From contig FMTU01000013.1 in assembly GCA_900100475.1 (NCBI GenBank), positions 1 through 64,000 on the forward strand: a DNA stretch of 64,000 bases, read 5' to 3'. The position numbers were made by a program, and so were the translations under genes. A model generated the notes under the pieces. The model was not told the origin of the DNA. It saw only the letters and a program-made list of their open reading frames with translations, and ran no database searches. Source of the DNA: Sphingobium faniae (GTDB taxonomy: Bacteria; Pseudomonadota; Alphaproteobacteria; Sphingomonadales; Sphingomonadaceae). Position 1 is the stretch's first letter. Every line of letters begins with the position of its first letter. Positions 52,857 through 62,300 of the stretch are shown here, piece by piece.

Positions 52857-53273
52857 TTAGCGAAGCGCAGCGGGATCTGGCGCCAATGTCTCGATGATGC
52901 GGCAATCGGAAATGGTGCCGTTCCCGCACTGGACAATCACGCTGCTCAATTCGGCTCTGAGGGTATTCAGATCCCGCAGCTTTCGGTCGATCTCAGCGAG
53001 ATGTTCGCGGGCGATCGCGTCCACGGCCTTGCACGAGATGTCTTTCTGGTCGGCAAGCTGGAGAAGCGCCTGAACCTGCTCGATCGAAAAACCCAGCGCG
53101 CGTGCCCGGCGGATAAAACTCAACCGTGCGAGATGTTGTGCGGAGTAAGCCCGATAATTGTTCTTCGTCCGCGCAGGCGGGGCAAGCAAACCGACGCTTT
53201 CATAATAGCGGATTGTCTCAACCTTCGTTCCGGTCGCTTTCGCAAGCTTTCCGATGCTGAATGGCTCGACGGA
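52857..53273 (-). CDS. MerR-family heavy-metal regulator (PbrR/CadR-like)
   Basis: A 138-residue MerR regulator. FSIGKLAKATGTKVETIRYYESVGLL is the winged-HTH start and LSFIRRARALGFSIEQVQALLQL the coiled part. Metal-site cysteines appear in DISCKAV (about residue 77) and in IVQCGNGTISDC (about residues 113-122), as in PbrR/CadR. The third cysteine usual in PbrR, just before VETIRYYE, is replaced here by threonine-lysine. The frame is open upstream to 53342 across the operator, but 53273 is the natural start. It is divergent from the ATPase gene. Confidence 0.88.
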   Translation of the reverse strand, partial: SVEPFSIGKLAKATGTKVETIRYYESVGLLAPPARTKNNYRAYSAQHLARLSFIRRARALGFSIEQVQALLQLADQKDISCKAVDAIAREHLAEIDRKLRDLNTLRAELSSVIVQCGNGTISDCRIIETLAPDPAALR

Positions 53274-53281
53274 CATAATGG

Positions 53282-53316
53282 TTGACCCTCTAGTGACTTC
53301 AGACTTTATAGAGGGT
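53282..53316 (+). promoter_or_regulatory. MerR-type promoter/operator of the P-type ATPase gene
   Basis: TTGACC (53282-53287) and TATAGA (53307-53312) are separated by 19 bases, the hallmark of a MerR-controlled promoter. ACCCTCTA (53285-53292) recurs inverted as TAGAGGGT (53309-53316). The nearer right half-site (ending CTTCAGACT) is a degenerate match, so regulator binding may be weaker than at the FTR1 promoter. It overlaps nothing coding and lies eight bases before the merR start on the other strand. Confidence 0.8.
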
Positions 53317-53343
53317 GTCATGTCGAAGAGTCGAGGTGACATT

Positions 53344-55614
53344 ATGATTGATCAGGCCGCCGCGAGCACCGTCCCGACAGATTGCTGCAGCTGCTCGGGG
53401 GAACCGACGCCTGCCAACCAAGTGATTCCCGAGCGTCCGGACAGCGTCATCTTCAAAATCCACGGAATGGACTGCGCTGACGAGGTGACACTTCTCAAGC
53501 GCGAAGTCGGGCCGGTCGTTGGGTCGCAGAACCTGTCGTTCGATCTCATCAATGGCCGCATGTCGGTCGCGGGCGCGTCGGGTGGCGTGGATCACGCTGG
53601 TGTATTGCAGGCCGTCGAGCGCACCGGAATGCGCGCCGAACTCTGGAGAGAGGGCGAGAACAGTGCAGCCGCGCAAGATGAGAACCGTCGGCGTCGCGTC
53701 CAAGTCGCGCTGACGGTCGCGAGCGGCGTGCTGGTCGCGACGGGTTTCGCGATCCATGCAAGTGCGAGCGGCCTTGCCGCTGTGCTGCACGAGAGTCTGG
53801 CACGCGAGGCCCATCCGCCGCTGCTCGCCATGCTTGCCTATTCCCTGGCGATCCTCTCGGCGGTTCGATACGTCGCCCCCAAGGCGATCCTTGCGGCGCG
53901 GCGGCTGCGTCCGGATATGAATTTGCTGATGATCGTCGCGGTGGCGGGCGCGATCGGCATCGGGCAGTGGTTCGAAGCCGCGACGGTAGCGTTCTTCTTC
54001 GCCGTCGCACTCGCGCTGGAAGCATGGAGCCTGGGACGCGCCCGCCGTGCCGTTGCCGCGCTGATGGACATCGCGCCCGACACTGCCCGCATACGGGATG
54101 CCGCTGGTGTCGAGCAGGACGTGCCGGTTGCTGATGTTGCGGTCGGAACGCATGTGATCGTTCCGCCAGGCAGCAAGGTTCCGCTCGACGGCCACGTGAT
54201 TGCCGGCACGAGCGCGGTCGATCAGGCGCCGATTACAGGCGAGAGCGTCCCCGTCACGGTCACACAAGGTGCAACGGTCTTTGCCGGGACCATCAATGGC
54301 ATGGGCGCGCTCGAAATCGTCACGACCCGGCCTGCCTCGGATACCACACTCGCGCGCATTGTGCGTATGGTCGGCGAGGCACAGAGCAAGCGGGCGCCGA
54401 CCGAGCAGTGGGTCGAACGCTTTGCACGGATCTACACGCCGGTGGTGATGGCGCTGGCGCTGGCGGTCTTCCTCGTGCCGCCGCTCCTGCTCGGGGAAGG
54501 TTGGACGGCCTGGTTTTATCAGGCGCTGGTGCTGCTTGTCATCGCCTGCCCCTGCGCGCTGGTGATCTCGACTCCCGTCAGCATCGTCGCGGGTCTGACC
54601 GGGGCGGCCCGGCAGGGCGTGCTGGTCAAGGGCGGCGTTTATCTCGAAGCACCCGCCCATCTCACCGCGATCGCCATGGACAAGACGGGCACGCTCACGC
54701 TCGGGCGTCCCAAAGTGGTGGAACTGATCCCGCTTGGCGGACACAGCGAGCTTGAGCTTCTGACGGTTGCGGCGGCTATCGAAGCGCGAAGCGAACACCC
54801 GATCGCGCGTGCGGTCCTCGATGCCGCAGCAGAACGCGGCGTTGAAGTGATCCCCGCCACATCCGTGACGGCCTTGCCCGGCAAGGGCGTCGTTGGTGCG
54901 ATTGATGGCCGCGAGATCTGGGCAGCGTCTCCCGGCTATCTTCAGGAGCGACTTGGGGACGCGAGCGATGAGGCGCTTGCCGCCCATTTGGATCGCATCG
55001 CTATGGCTGGCCTTACCGGGATCATCGTCGGTGAGGCAAATTCGGTCGTCGGATTGATAACGCTGGGGGATACGGCACGGCCCGAAGCGCGGCAGATCGT
55101 GGCGCAACTGCATGCACTCGGCATCGCGCAGGTCGCCATGCTGACCGGCGACGCACGCGGGCCAGCCCACGCCATCGCACGCGAAACCGGCATTGATGAG
55201 GTTTACGCCGAACTCCTTCCCGAACAGAAAGTCGAGGCAATTGAAAGGCTGGTCGCGCAACATGGCCGCGTCGCTATGGTCGGAGACGGCGTTAATGACG
55301 CGCCGGCAATGGCGCGCGCAGGTCTGGGCATTGCCATGGGCGCGATTGGCAGCGACGCGGCGATCGAGACGGCGGATATCGCCCTGATGCAGGATGATCT
55401 CTCTCGCCTGCCCTGGCTCATCCAGCATTCAAGAAAAACGCTCATCGTGATCCGGCAGAACATCGGATTTTCGCTGGCGGTAAAGCTCGTTTTCGCAGGG
55501 TTGACGCTGTTTGGCATGGCGTCGCTTTGGGGCGCGATCGCGGCAGATGCCGGGGCCTCCCTCCTGGTCGTGCTCAATGGTATGCGGCTTGTCGGGCGCC
55601 GCCAGCAGGTTTGA
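53344..55614 (+). CDS. pbrA: heavy-metal P-type ATPase (PbrA/ZntA/CadA-like)
   Basis: A 756-residue P1B-type exporter for Pb(II), Cd(II) or Zn(II). An N-terminal stretch with CCSCSG and an HMA domain (FKIHGMDCADEVTLLKREV) come first. Then come eight helices, with the TGES phosphatase motif, the CPC metal site in VIACPCALVIST, the phosphorylation motif DKTGTLT, SEHP, MLTGDA and GDGVNDAPAMARAG. All catalytic residues are present. The ATG at 53344 has GAGGT eight bases upstream; an ATG at 53320 falls at the predicted transcript start and would be leaderless. A uppP relic follows, as in pbr operons. Confidence 0.92.
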   Translation: MIDQAAASTVPTDCCSCSGEPTPANQVIPERPDSVIFKIHGMDCADEVTLLKREVGPVVGSQNLSFDLINGRMSVAGASGGVDHAGVLQAVERTGMRAELWREGENSAAAQDENRRRRVQVALTVASGVLVATGFAIHASASGLAAVLHESLAREAHPPLLAMLAYSLAILSAVRYVAPKAILAARRLRPDMNLLMIVAVAGAIGIGQWFEAATVAFFFAVALALEAWSLGRARRAVAALMDIAPDTARIRDAAGVEQDVPVADVAVGTHVIVPPGSKVPLDGHVIAGTSAVDQAPITGESVPVTVTQGATVFAGTINGMGALEIVTTRPASDTTLARIVRMVGEAQSKRAPTEQWVERFARIYTPVVMALALAVFLVPPLLLGEGWTAWFYQALVLLVIACPCALVISTPVSIVAGLTGAARQGVLVKGGVYLEAPAHLTAIAMDKTGTLTLGRPKVVELIPLGGHSELELLTVAAAIEARSEHPIARAVLDAAAERGVEVIPATSVTALPGKGVVGAIDGREIWAASPGYLQERLGDASDEALAAHLDRIAMAGLTGIIVGEANSVVGLITLGDTARPEARQIVAQLHALGIAQVAMLTGDARGPAHAIARETGIDEVYAELLPEQKVEAIERLVAQHGRVAMVGDGVNDAPAMARAGLGIAMGAIGSDAAIETADIALMQDDLSRLPWLIQHSRKTLIVIRQNIGFSLAVKLVFAGLTLFGMASLWGAIAADAGASLLVVLNGMRLVGRRQQV

Positions 55615-55682
55615 TAATCCGGTTGTTCCGGCAGTAAAGCCGCGATTGAGGCTGGCCCACTACCCAAAAGGACTGCCTTGAT

Positions 55683-55845
55683 ATGGCCGGACAATGTGCC
55701 GCGGGTATCGGCACGGGCTTCGTGATATTGGGCTATACCAAGGTCGCAATATTGGGAGTAGTGCAAGGCATCACCAAACTTCTGCCGATTTCGTCGACAG
55801 CGTATCTGCGCGTCGTGCCGGCCCTGTTGGGATGGCGCGTCACCG
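55683..55845 (+). pseudogene. undecaprenyl-diphosphatase (UppP/PbrB-like), N-terminal remnant
   Basis: The frame reads VAILGVVQGITKLLPISSTAYLRVVPALLGW at about residues 20-51, the first conserved motif of UppP/BacA (GxxQGxTExLPISSxxH) with Lys for Glu and Tyr for His. After about 55 codons the similarity is lost. A full protein would be about 270 residues. PbrB of the Cupriavidus lead operon is such a phosphatase, supplying phosphate to precipitate lead, so this remnant supports a pbr-type origin for the locus. Confidence 0.7.
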
Positions 55846-55899
55846 CCGGAGCGTTGAGAGGGCATTGCTGTTTGGCGTCCAGCGGCGCTTGCAGCCGAA

Positions 55900-56103
55900 G
55901 GCGTGTTCGGCACCGGCACCGCGTGGCCCGATCTGATCGTCACGGGAATCATGGCGGCACCTGGAATCAGCGATGGCTTCCAAATCATCCAACGCGCCAG
56001 AGGCGAGCTTGGCCACTCAAGAAGGACGCCAACGCAGCAAGTCGAACAGCTCATGCAAAGTACCGGCGCACCGCACAAAAGGCGATCGGTTATCCATCAC
56101 TGA
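55900..56103 (+). pseudogene. cation diffusion facilitator (CDF) transporter, C-terminal remnant
   Basis: The frame reads FGTGTAWPDLIVTGIMAAPGISDGFQIIQRARGELGHSRR, which resembles the last helix and tail of CDF-family zinc/cobalt exporters (typically WPDLIVAAIMAGLFL followed by a Q-I-R-Q-A-like stretch). No start or N-terminal helices are present. It directly follows the uppP remnant, so the two deletions share a junction near 55850-55900. Confidence 0.6.
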
Positions 56104-56308
56104 AATCAGATAGACTATATTCTGAGTTTTGACCCAGATATCTACGAATTAATTCAGTCAAAAGAAAATAATGAATCGCAAGAGATGTCAGGCACATGAT
56201 GTCACAACATAACATCAGCTAGGATTCAAACTGTTTGCCAAGTGATTCCGATGAGGTATTGAATTATCCTCTTTCTTTCCAGACCAAGAGAGGCTAAACG
56301 CTCAACCG
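56104..56308. promoter_or_regulatory. AT-rich leader region of the czc-type operon
   Basis: About 200 bases distinctly AT-richer than the flanks, with no gene. It contains TTGACC at about 56130 and TTGCCA at about 56232 as possible -35 elements, and a small inverted pair GATGT/ACATC around 56197-56216. The promoter of the metal efflux operon is expected here, but no hexamer pair is convincing. Confidence 0.35.
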
Positions 56309-56644
56309 ATGAAAGGGTGGCTCTCCATAATCCTCAGCCTTTTCCTTGCGTTCGGCGTGACTGCGGGAGCAATGGCGCATGCCGCGGAGCCAAGCATGGG
56401 GCCGGGTGCATGTGCATCGATGGATGCTTGCGGGAGTGCCTCGAAGAAGAGCGATGACGGCCAATCCGACCCATCCAAGGTCCTTGTCAAGTTTCACGGC
56501 TGTCACGGCCATCACATCGCAATCCCGGTAGCGTCCGCGCCCGAGCCTGAGGCCATGGTTGCGGTTAAGGCTGTACCGGCACGAAACAGCACAAGCCTTG
56601 CCCCGCCGACGCATTCCGATACCTTCCGACCTCCGATCGCCTGA
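56309..56644 (+). CDS. small periplasmic protein, CzcI-like
   Basis: A 111-residue exported protein. The signal peptide is MKGWLSIILSLFLAFGVTAGAMAHA. The mature part has possible metal ligands in GPGACASMDACGS and KFHGCHGHHIA, then a proline/alanine tail. It resembles CzcI in size, in its Cys/His-rich character and in position just before czcC; CzcI is a small periplasmic modulator of czc expression in Cupriavidus. Sequence identity is too low to judge by eye. It starts the operon, 64 bases before czcC. Confidence 0.6.
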   Translation: MKGWLSIILSLFLAFGVTAGAMAHAAEPSMGPGACASMDACGSASKKSDDGQSDPSKVLVKFHGCHGHHIAIPVASAPEPEAMVAVKAVPARNSTSLAPPTHSDTFRPPIA

Positions 56645-56708
56645 CAGCTGAAGTTTCGCCTGGCCGAGCCCGGGCGCGCGCCTTCGGTTTGTCAGGAGTT
56701 CTTCGTAC

Positions 56709-58016
56709 ATGCATCCTATGTTTGCGCCCGCCATGGCTGCGGCGCTCGTGGTTACATTGGCCACGCCCGCTGCGGCGCAGGTGGGCAGCCGGCCCATGGC
56801 CGGTCCCCCAGCGCCCGCTGTTCCACCTTCGGTCCGCACTGGACCTCTTCCCACGGTCCTGACTCTCGCGCAGGCGCTTGACGAAACTCAAGCCCGTTCG
56901 CCAGTTCTTGCTGCGGCCCGCGCGGATGTCGAAGCGGCCCGCGGGCGACTGCGCCAAGCAGGCTTTCGGTTCAACCCAGTACTCAATGTCGAGGTCGAGA
57001 ATTTCGCCGGGACTGGTCCCTATTCGGGGTTCAACGGGACCGAGACCACCGTCTCGATCAACCAGCGGCTCGATCTTGCTGGTCGTAGGCGCGCACGCAT
57101 GACGCTTGCCGAAGCCGAACTGAGGGCGGAAGAATATCGTCTTGCCATCGCGCGTGCCGATCTCGCCCGACAAGTCCGCATCCAGTTCGCGCTCGGCATC
57201 GCTGCGCGCGATAATTTGACCCTCGCTCAAGAAAACGAGGTGCGAGCGCGCGAACTTTCGCGCATTGCACGCGAACTCGTCGATACCGGAAAAGAGCCGC
57301 CGTTGCGTGGTCTCCGAGCCGGGGCGGCGTTGGCTGAAGCAACGGCCGCGCTGCGCAGCGCAGAAGCCGACGAAGTGACCGCTCGGCGCTCACTCGCAGC
57401 ACTCTTCGGCGTCGATGTTCCCCCCGCAGAACTGGCCGGCAGCGACATGTTGCCGCCACCGCCGCCTGTCGATGCCTCGCAAACGCTGGATGTGAAGCTC
57501 GCCGAAATCAATCGCCTCATTGCCGAAGCGCAATTGGACCAGGCGCGGGCAGAGGGCCGCCTCGATCCTTCGGTTGGCGTGGGCATGCGCCAACTCCGGG
57601 AAACGGGTGACCGGGCCATGATCGCCAGCCTTTCCATCCCGCTGCCGGTGTTCGACCGCAACCAGGGGAATATTGCCGCTGCCAGGTCAGGCATGCAATC
57701 GGCTGAGGCCCGGCGCAACAGTGTTCTTACCAATACGCAGGCGGAGATCGCCAACGCCAGAGCAACTCTGCAGGCCGCAGAGGCACGCGTTGCTGCGCTT
57801 GAGGGTAGTGGCATTAACCAGGCGCGAGAGGCACAGCGGCTTGCGCAACTCTCCTACCGCGCCGGGAAATCATCGCTGCTCGAGCTTCTCGATGCGCAGC
57901 AGGCCTATGCTTCTACGCAAGCCGAGCTCATTGCAGCACGTCGCGCCCGGGCGGATGCCCAAGCAACGCTGACGCGCCAGGCAGCGACTGCCAACGAAGC
58001 GGATATTGCGCCATGA
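56709..58016 (+). CDS. czcC: TolC-family outer-membrane efflux protein (CzcC-like)
   Basis: A 435-residue outer-membrane factor with a signal peptide ending PAAAQ. It has the two internally related TolC repeats of long helices: ARADVEAARGRLRQAGFRFNPVLNVEVENFAG begins the first, and EINRLIAEAQLDQARAEGRLDPSVGVGMRQL the second. Together with the adaptor and RND pump below it forms the trans-envelope channel that carries metal out of the cell. AGGAG lies ten bases before the ATG. Confidence 0.9.
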   Translation: MHPMFAPAMAAALVVTLATPAAAQVGSRPMAGPPAPAVPPSVRTGPLPTVLTLAQALDETQARSPVLAAARADVEAARGRLRQAGFRFNPVLNVEVENFAGTGPYSGFNGTETTVSINQRLDLAGRRRARMTLAEAELRAEEYRLAIARADLARQVRIQFALGIAARDNLTLAQENEVRARELSRIARELVDTGKEPPLRGLRAGAALAEATAALRSAEADEVTARRSLAALFGVDVPPAELAGSDMLPPPPPVDASQTLDVKLAEINRLIAEAQLDQARAEGRLDPSVGVGMRQLRETGDRAMIASLSIPLPVFDRNQGNIAAARSGMQSAEARRNSVLTNTQAEIANARATLQAAEARVAALEGSGINQAREAQRLAQLSYRAGKSSLLELLDAQQAYASTQAELIAARRARADAQATLTRQAATANEADIAP

Positions 58017-58204
58017 CGCCCTGGCATCTGTCAGCACCCGCCCCTTCGATCGGATGCGCCGAACCCAAAGAAGATGACTCGTCGGGGACGGCGACCTTGG
58101 CACCGCGTCACGCCACGCCATCGTCCAAAGCCCTTCCTTCCCGGTTTGCAGCGACGCGCAGATTCGCGCGGCCAGCCCAGATGAAATTCGGAGATGTTGA
58201 ATGA
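58013..58204 (+). CDS. possible small coupled reading frame between czcC and czcB
   Basis: A 63-codon frame starts inside the czcC stop (ATGA) and ends inside the czcB start (ATGA), exactly bridging a 184-base gap. The product is basic and Ser/Pro/Ala-rich, with no helix pattern and no known family. It may simply be a former linker region kept open by high G+C content. Confidence 0.25.
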   Translation: MTPWHLSAPAPSIGCAEPKEDDSSGTATLAPRHATPSSKALPSRFAATRRFARPAQMKFGDVE

Positions 58205-59361
58205 TCATACAGGATAAGCGCCTCCTCGGCGGCGTGGCTGGCGCCGTGCTGCTCGCCGCCGTCGGTGGATTTAGCGTCGCTCGCTGCACGGCCGAACCGG
58301 CCCCCGAAGCCCAAAAAGCCGAGAATGCAGAGGAAGGTCCCGAAGCTCACGTCGATAGCCTTGCCATGACCGCGGAAGCCATTGGCAAGGCGGGCATCTC
58401 TGTCGAAGCGGTGCGTGCTGGCGGACTTGGTTCCGAAATCCTCGCGCAAGCCACCGTCACCGCGGCGCCGGCGGGAGAGGCGATCGTGACCGCGCGCGCA
58501 GGCGGTGCCGTGACGCAAGTATTCAAGCGGCTCGGCGATCCGGTGAAGGCGGGAGAGACGCTCGCAGTGGTGCAAAGCCGGGACGCGGCGCAGATCGCGG
58601 CCGAACGCACGGCGGCGAACGCCAAGGCTGTACTCGCGCAAAAGAACCTCGCGCGGGAACGCCAGCTTTACGAGCAAAAGGTATCCGCTCGGGTCGATTA
58701 TGAGCAAGCGCAGGCGGAGGCCGCTGCTGCGACGGCGGAGGCCCGCCGCGCCCAGGTCGCGGCCAGCGCTGCGAATATCACGCGCGACGGCGGCGGCGCG
58801 ATCGTCGCCAGCCCGATTTCCGGGCGGGTGACGGCAGAAAGCGTCACCCTTGGAGCGTTCGTACAACCCGAGACCGAACTGTTCCGCGTGGCCGACCCAT
58901 CGAAGGTGCAGATCGAGGCTGCGGTTGGCCCGACCGACGCACAGCGGCTCGCGCCCGGCGATCGGGCCGTCGTCGAGTTGCCCGATGGCCGAACGATCGA
59001 AGCGCGCGTGCGCGCCATTACGCCCGGTCTTGCAGGCGATACGCGTTCCGCCACGGCAGTCCTCAATGTTCCGGGCAGTCTGCAACCCGGGCTCGCGGTG
59101 CGCGTCCGCCTACTGCCGAGCCAAGGGGAGGCGTCCAATGCGATCGTCATACCCGATGAAGCACTGCAAACCCTGGAAGGGCGGGACATTGTCTTGGTGC
59201 GGACCAAGCAGGGTTTCCGCACGCGAAACGTTACAATCGGTCAGCGCAGCGCCGGCCGAGTCGAGATCAGTTCAGGCCTGAAGCCGGGCGACATGATCGC
59301 AACCAAGAATGCATTCCTGCTCAAGGCCGAACTCGGCAAGGGCGCGGGCGAGGAGGAATAA
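58201..59361 (+). CDS. czcB: RND efflux periplasmic adaptor (CzcB-like)
   Basis: A 386-residue membrane-fusion protein with one N-terminal anchor (LGGVAGAVLLAAVGGFSVA). The lipoyl/barrel-sandwich half motif VTARAGGAVTQVFKRLGDPVKAGETLAVVQS is followed by an alpha-helical hairpin (DYEQAQAEAAAATAEARRAQVAA). The second half motif is VASPISGRVTAESVTLGAFVQPETELFRV, then the beta-barrel domain. No N-terminal His-rich metal-binding stretch is present, unlike Cupriavidus CzcB. It ends three bases before czcA. Confidence 0.9.
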   Translation: MIIQDKRLLGGVAGAVLLAAVGGFSVARCTAEPAPEAQKAENAEEGPEAHVDSLAMTAEAIGKAGISVEAVRAGGLGSEILAQATVTAAPAGEAIVTARAGGAVTQVFKRLGDPVKAGETLAVVQSRDAAQIAAERTAANAKAVLAQKNLARERQLYEQKVSARVDYEQAQAEAAAATAEARRAQVAASAANITRDGGGAIVASPISGRVTAESVTLGAFVQPETELFRVADPSKVQIEAAVGPTDAQRLAPGDRAVVELPDGRTIEARVRAITPGLAGDTRSATAVLNVPGSLQPGLAVRVRLLPSQGEASNAIVIPDEALQTLEGRDIVLVRTKQGFRTRNVTIGQRSAGRVEISSGLKPGDMIATKNAFLLKAELGKGAGEEE

Positions 59362-59364
59362 GCC

Positions 59365-62300
59365 GTGATCGCAAGTTTGATCGCATTTGCCGTCCGCCAA
59401 CGCTGGGCAGTCCTCTTCTTTTTCCTCGTCGTCGCCGGCCTTGGCATCTGGCAGCTCACCAAGCTGCCGATCGACGCAGTACCCGACATCACCAACAAGC
59501 AGGTGCAGATCAATACGATCGACCCGCGTCTCTCACCGGTCGAGATCGAGAAGCTCGTCACCTATCCGGTGGAAATCTCGCTCGCCGGCATTCCGGGCCT
59601 CGAAACGACACGCTCGATCTCGCGCAACGGCTTCAGCCAGGTGACGGCGATCTTCAAGGATTCGACCGACCTCTATTTCGCGCGGCAGCAGGTTGGCGAG
59701 AGACTTCGGCAGGCCACCGAAAACTTGCCAGACGGCGTCCAACCGCAGATCGGGCCGGTGACGACCGGCCTCGGCGAGGTCGTCATGTATACGGTAGGTT
59801 ATACCAATCCCGATGGCAAAGGCGCGAAAAAGGTGGCGGGGCAACCGGGCTGGCAGCCCGACGGCAGTTACCTTACCCCGGAGGGGGAGCGGCTGACCGA
59901 CGAGATCCAGAAGGCGGGCTATCTGCGAACCGTTCAGGACTGGATCATTAGCCCGCAGCTCAAGGCCGTGTCCGGCGTGGCGGGCGTCGACTCGATTGGC
60001 GGCTACGCCAAGACCTTCGTCGTCGAGCCCGATCCGACCAAGCTCGCCAGCTTTGGCATTTCGTACAGCGAGCTCGGTGAGGCGCTGGAAAAGGCCAACC
60101 TCGCCGTTGGCGCCAATTACTATAACCGTTCGGGCGAGGCCTATCTTGTCCGCGTCGATGCGCGCGTGCGCACGGTCGATGAGATCACGAACGCGGTCGC
60201 GGCGACGCGCGGCGGCGTGCCCGTGACCGTCGGTCAAATCGCCAACGTCAGGATCGGGGGCGACCTGCGCACCGGTGCGGGCAGCATGGACGGCGAAGAA
60301 GCCGTGATCGGCACCGTCCTCATGCTGATCGGCGAGAACAGCCGAACGGTGGCGCAAGACGTTTCGGGGAAGCTCGATCAGGTATCAAAAACGCTGCCTC
60401 CCGGCGTTGAAGTGAAGACAGTTCTTGACCGCGCCAGTCTCGTCAATGCGACCGTGGGTACGGTCGAACGGAACCTGACCGAGGGCGCGCTGCTGGTCGC
60501 GGCATCGCTGTTCCTACTGCTCGGCAACTGGCGGGCGGCCATCATCGCCGTGCTCGTCATTCCCTTCTCGTTCCTGATGATGGCGATGGGGATGAACGCA
60601 TTCCGCGTCCCCGGCAATTTGATGAGCCTTGGTGCGCTGGATTTCGGTCTGATCGTCGATGGCGCTGTGATCATCATCGAGAATTGTCTGGCGCGTCTGG
60701 CGCATCGCCAGGAACATGAAGGACGGCTGCTGACACTCCGGGAACGCCTCGAAGTGACGATGCATGCCGCACAGGAGATGATCAAGCCGACGGTGTTCGG
60801 TCAGGCAATCATCCTCCTCGCCTTCGCGCCGCTGCTCATGTTCACCGGGGTCGAGGGCAAGACCTTCTCACCGATGGCGATTACAATCATGCTGGCGCTT
60901 GTCGCGGCCTTCATCCTCGCGATCACCCTGGTTCCGGCGCTGGTCGCCCTCCTGATCCGCGGTCGTGTGGCCGAGAAGGAAGTGTGGCTCATCCGCAAGA
61001 GCAAGGATCGCTACCTGCCGCTGCTCGACAAGGCGATTGCTCGGCCATGGCCGTTCATTCTCGGAGGTCTCGCCTTTTTCCTGACGGCGGTTCCGGTATT
61101 CGGACTGCTCGGCTCGGAGTTCATTCCCCAGCTCGATGAGAAGAACCTGGCACTCGCTTCGACCCGCGTGCCGTCCGTCAGTCTGGAACAGTCCCTGGTA
61201 ATGCAGCGCAAGGTCGAGGAGGCGGTCAAGAAACTCCCCGAAGTGGAGCTGATGTTCTCCAAGACGGGTACCGCCGAGGTTGCCACGGACCCGATGCCGC
61301 CAAACATCTCGGATGGTTTCGTTATTCTGAAGCCGCAAGATCAATGGCCGGCGGGCGTCGAGACCAAAGCCGATGTGATCGAGCGGATCGAAAAAGCAGC
61401 AGGCGGCCAGCTCGGCCAGCTCTATGAGGTCAGCCAACCCATCGAACTGCGCTTCAACGAGCTTATTGCCGGTGTTCGAGGCGACGTCGCGATCAAGCTC
61501 TATGGCGACGATCTCGACAAGATGTCACAAGCGGCCAACGAGATGGTGCGCGTGCTCCAGTCGATACCGGGGGCCGGCAGCGTCAAGGCGGACCAGGTCG
61601 GCGGTGCCCCAACGCTCGATGTCAAGCTCGATCGGGCGCTAATCGCGCGCTACGGCCTGACCGTGCAGGAGGTCGCCGATACTGTCGCGGCTGCGCTCGG
61701 CGGCCGTGAATCGGGCCTCGTCTACGAGGGTGACCGGCGCTTCGATGTCACCGTCCGAGTGCCCGAGGCAACGCGGGTCAATCTCGACGACATCCGCTCA
61801 CTGCCCGTGTTGCTGCCCGAGGAAGGGACTCAAACGCGTCGGCAGGTGCCTCTCGCGCAGGTGGCCCAAATCCGGCTCACGGAAGGCCTGAACCAGGTCA
61901 CCCGCGAGAATGGCAAGCGCAGGGTCGTTGTCCAGGTCAATCTGGAAGGCCGCGATGCCGGATCCTTTGTGCAGGAGGCGCAGGCCAAGATCGCGCAGGT
62001 AAAGCTGCCGGCCGGCTATTATCTGGAGTGGGGTGGTCAGTTCGAGAGCCTGCAGGCTGCGTCGAAACGGCTGTCGATCGTCGTGCCTCTGTGCTTCGCG
62101 GGCATCTTCGTGTTGCTCTACATGGCACTGGGCGGGTTCGGCCGGGCAACCGCCGTCTTTCTGGCGGTGCCTCTCGGGCTTGCGGGCGGCGTATTCACGC
62201 TTGCCATGACCGGCATCAACTTCTCGGTCTCGGCTGCGGTTGGCTTCATCTGCCTCGCCGGCGTCGCGGTCCTGAACGGCCTCGTGGTGATGAGTGCCAT

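Noticed and set aside
53299-55428. 709-codon open frame on the minus strand
   Set aside because: It is antisense to the complete P-type ATPase gene, and its product is Arg/Asp/His-rich without any domain.
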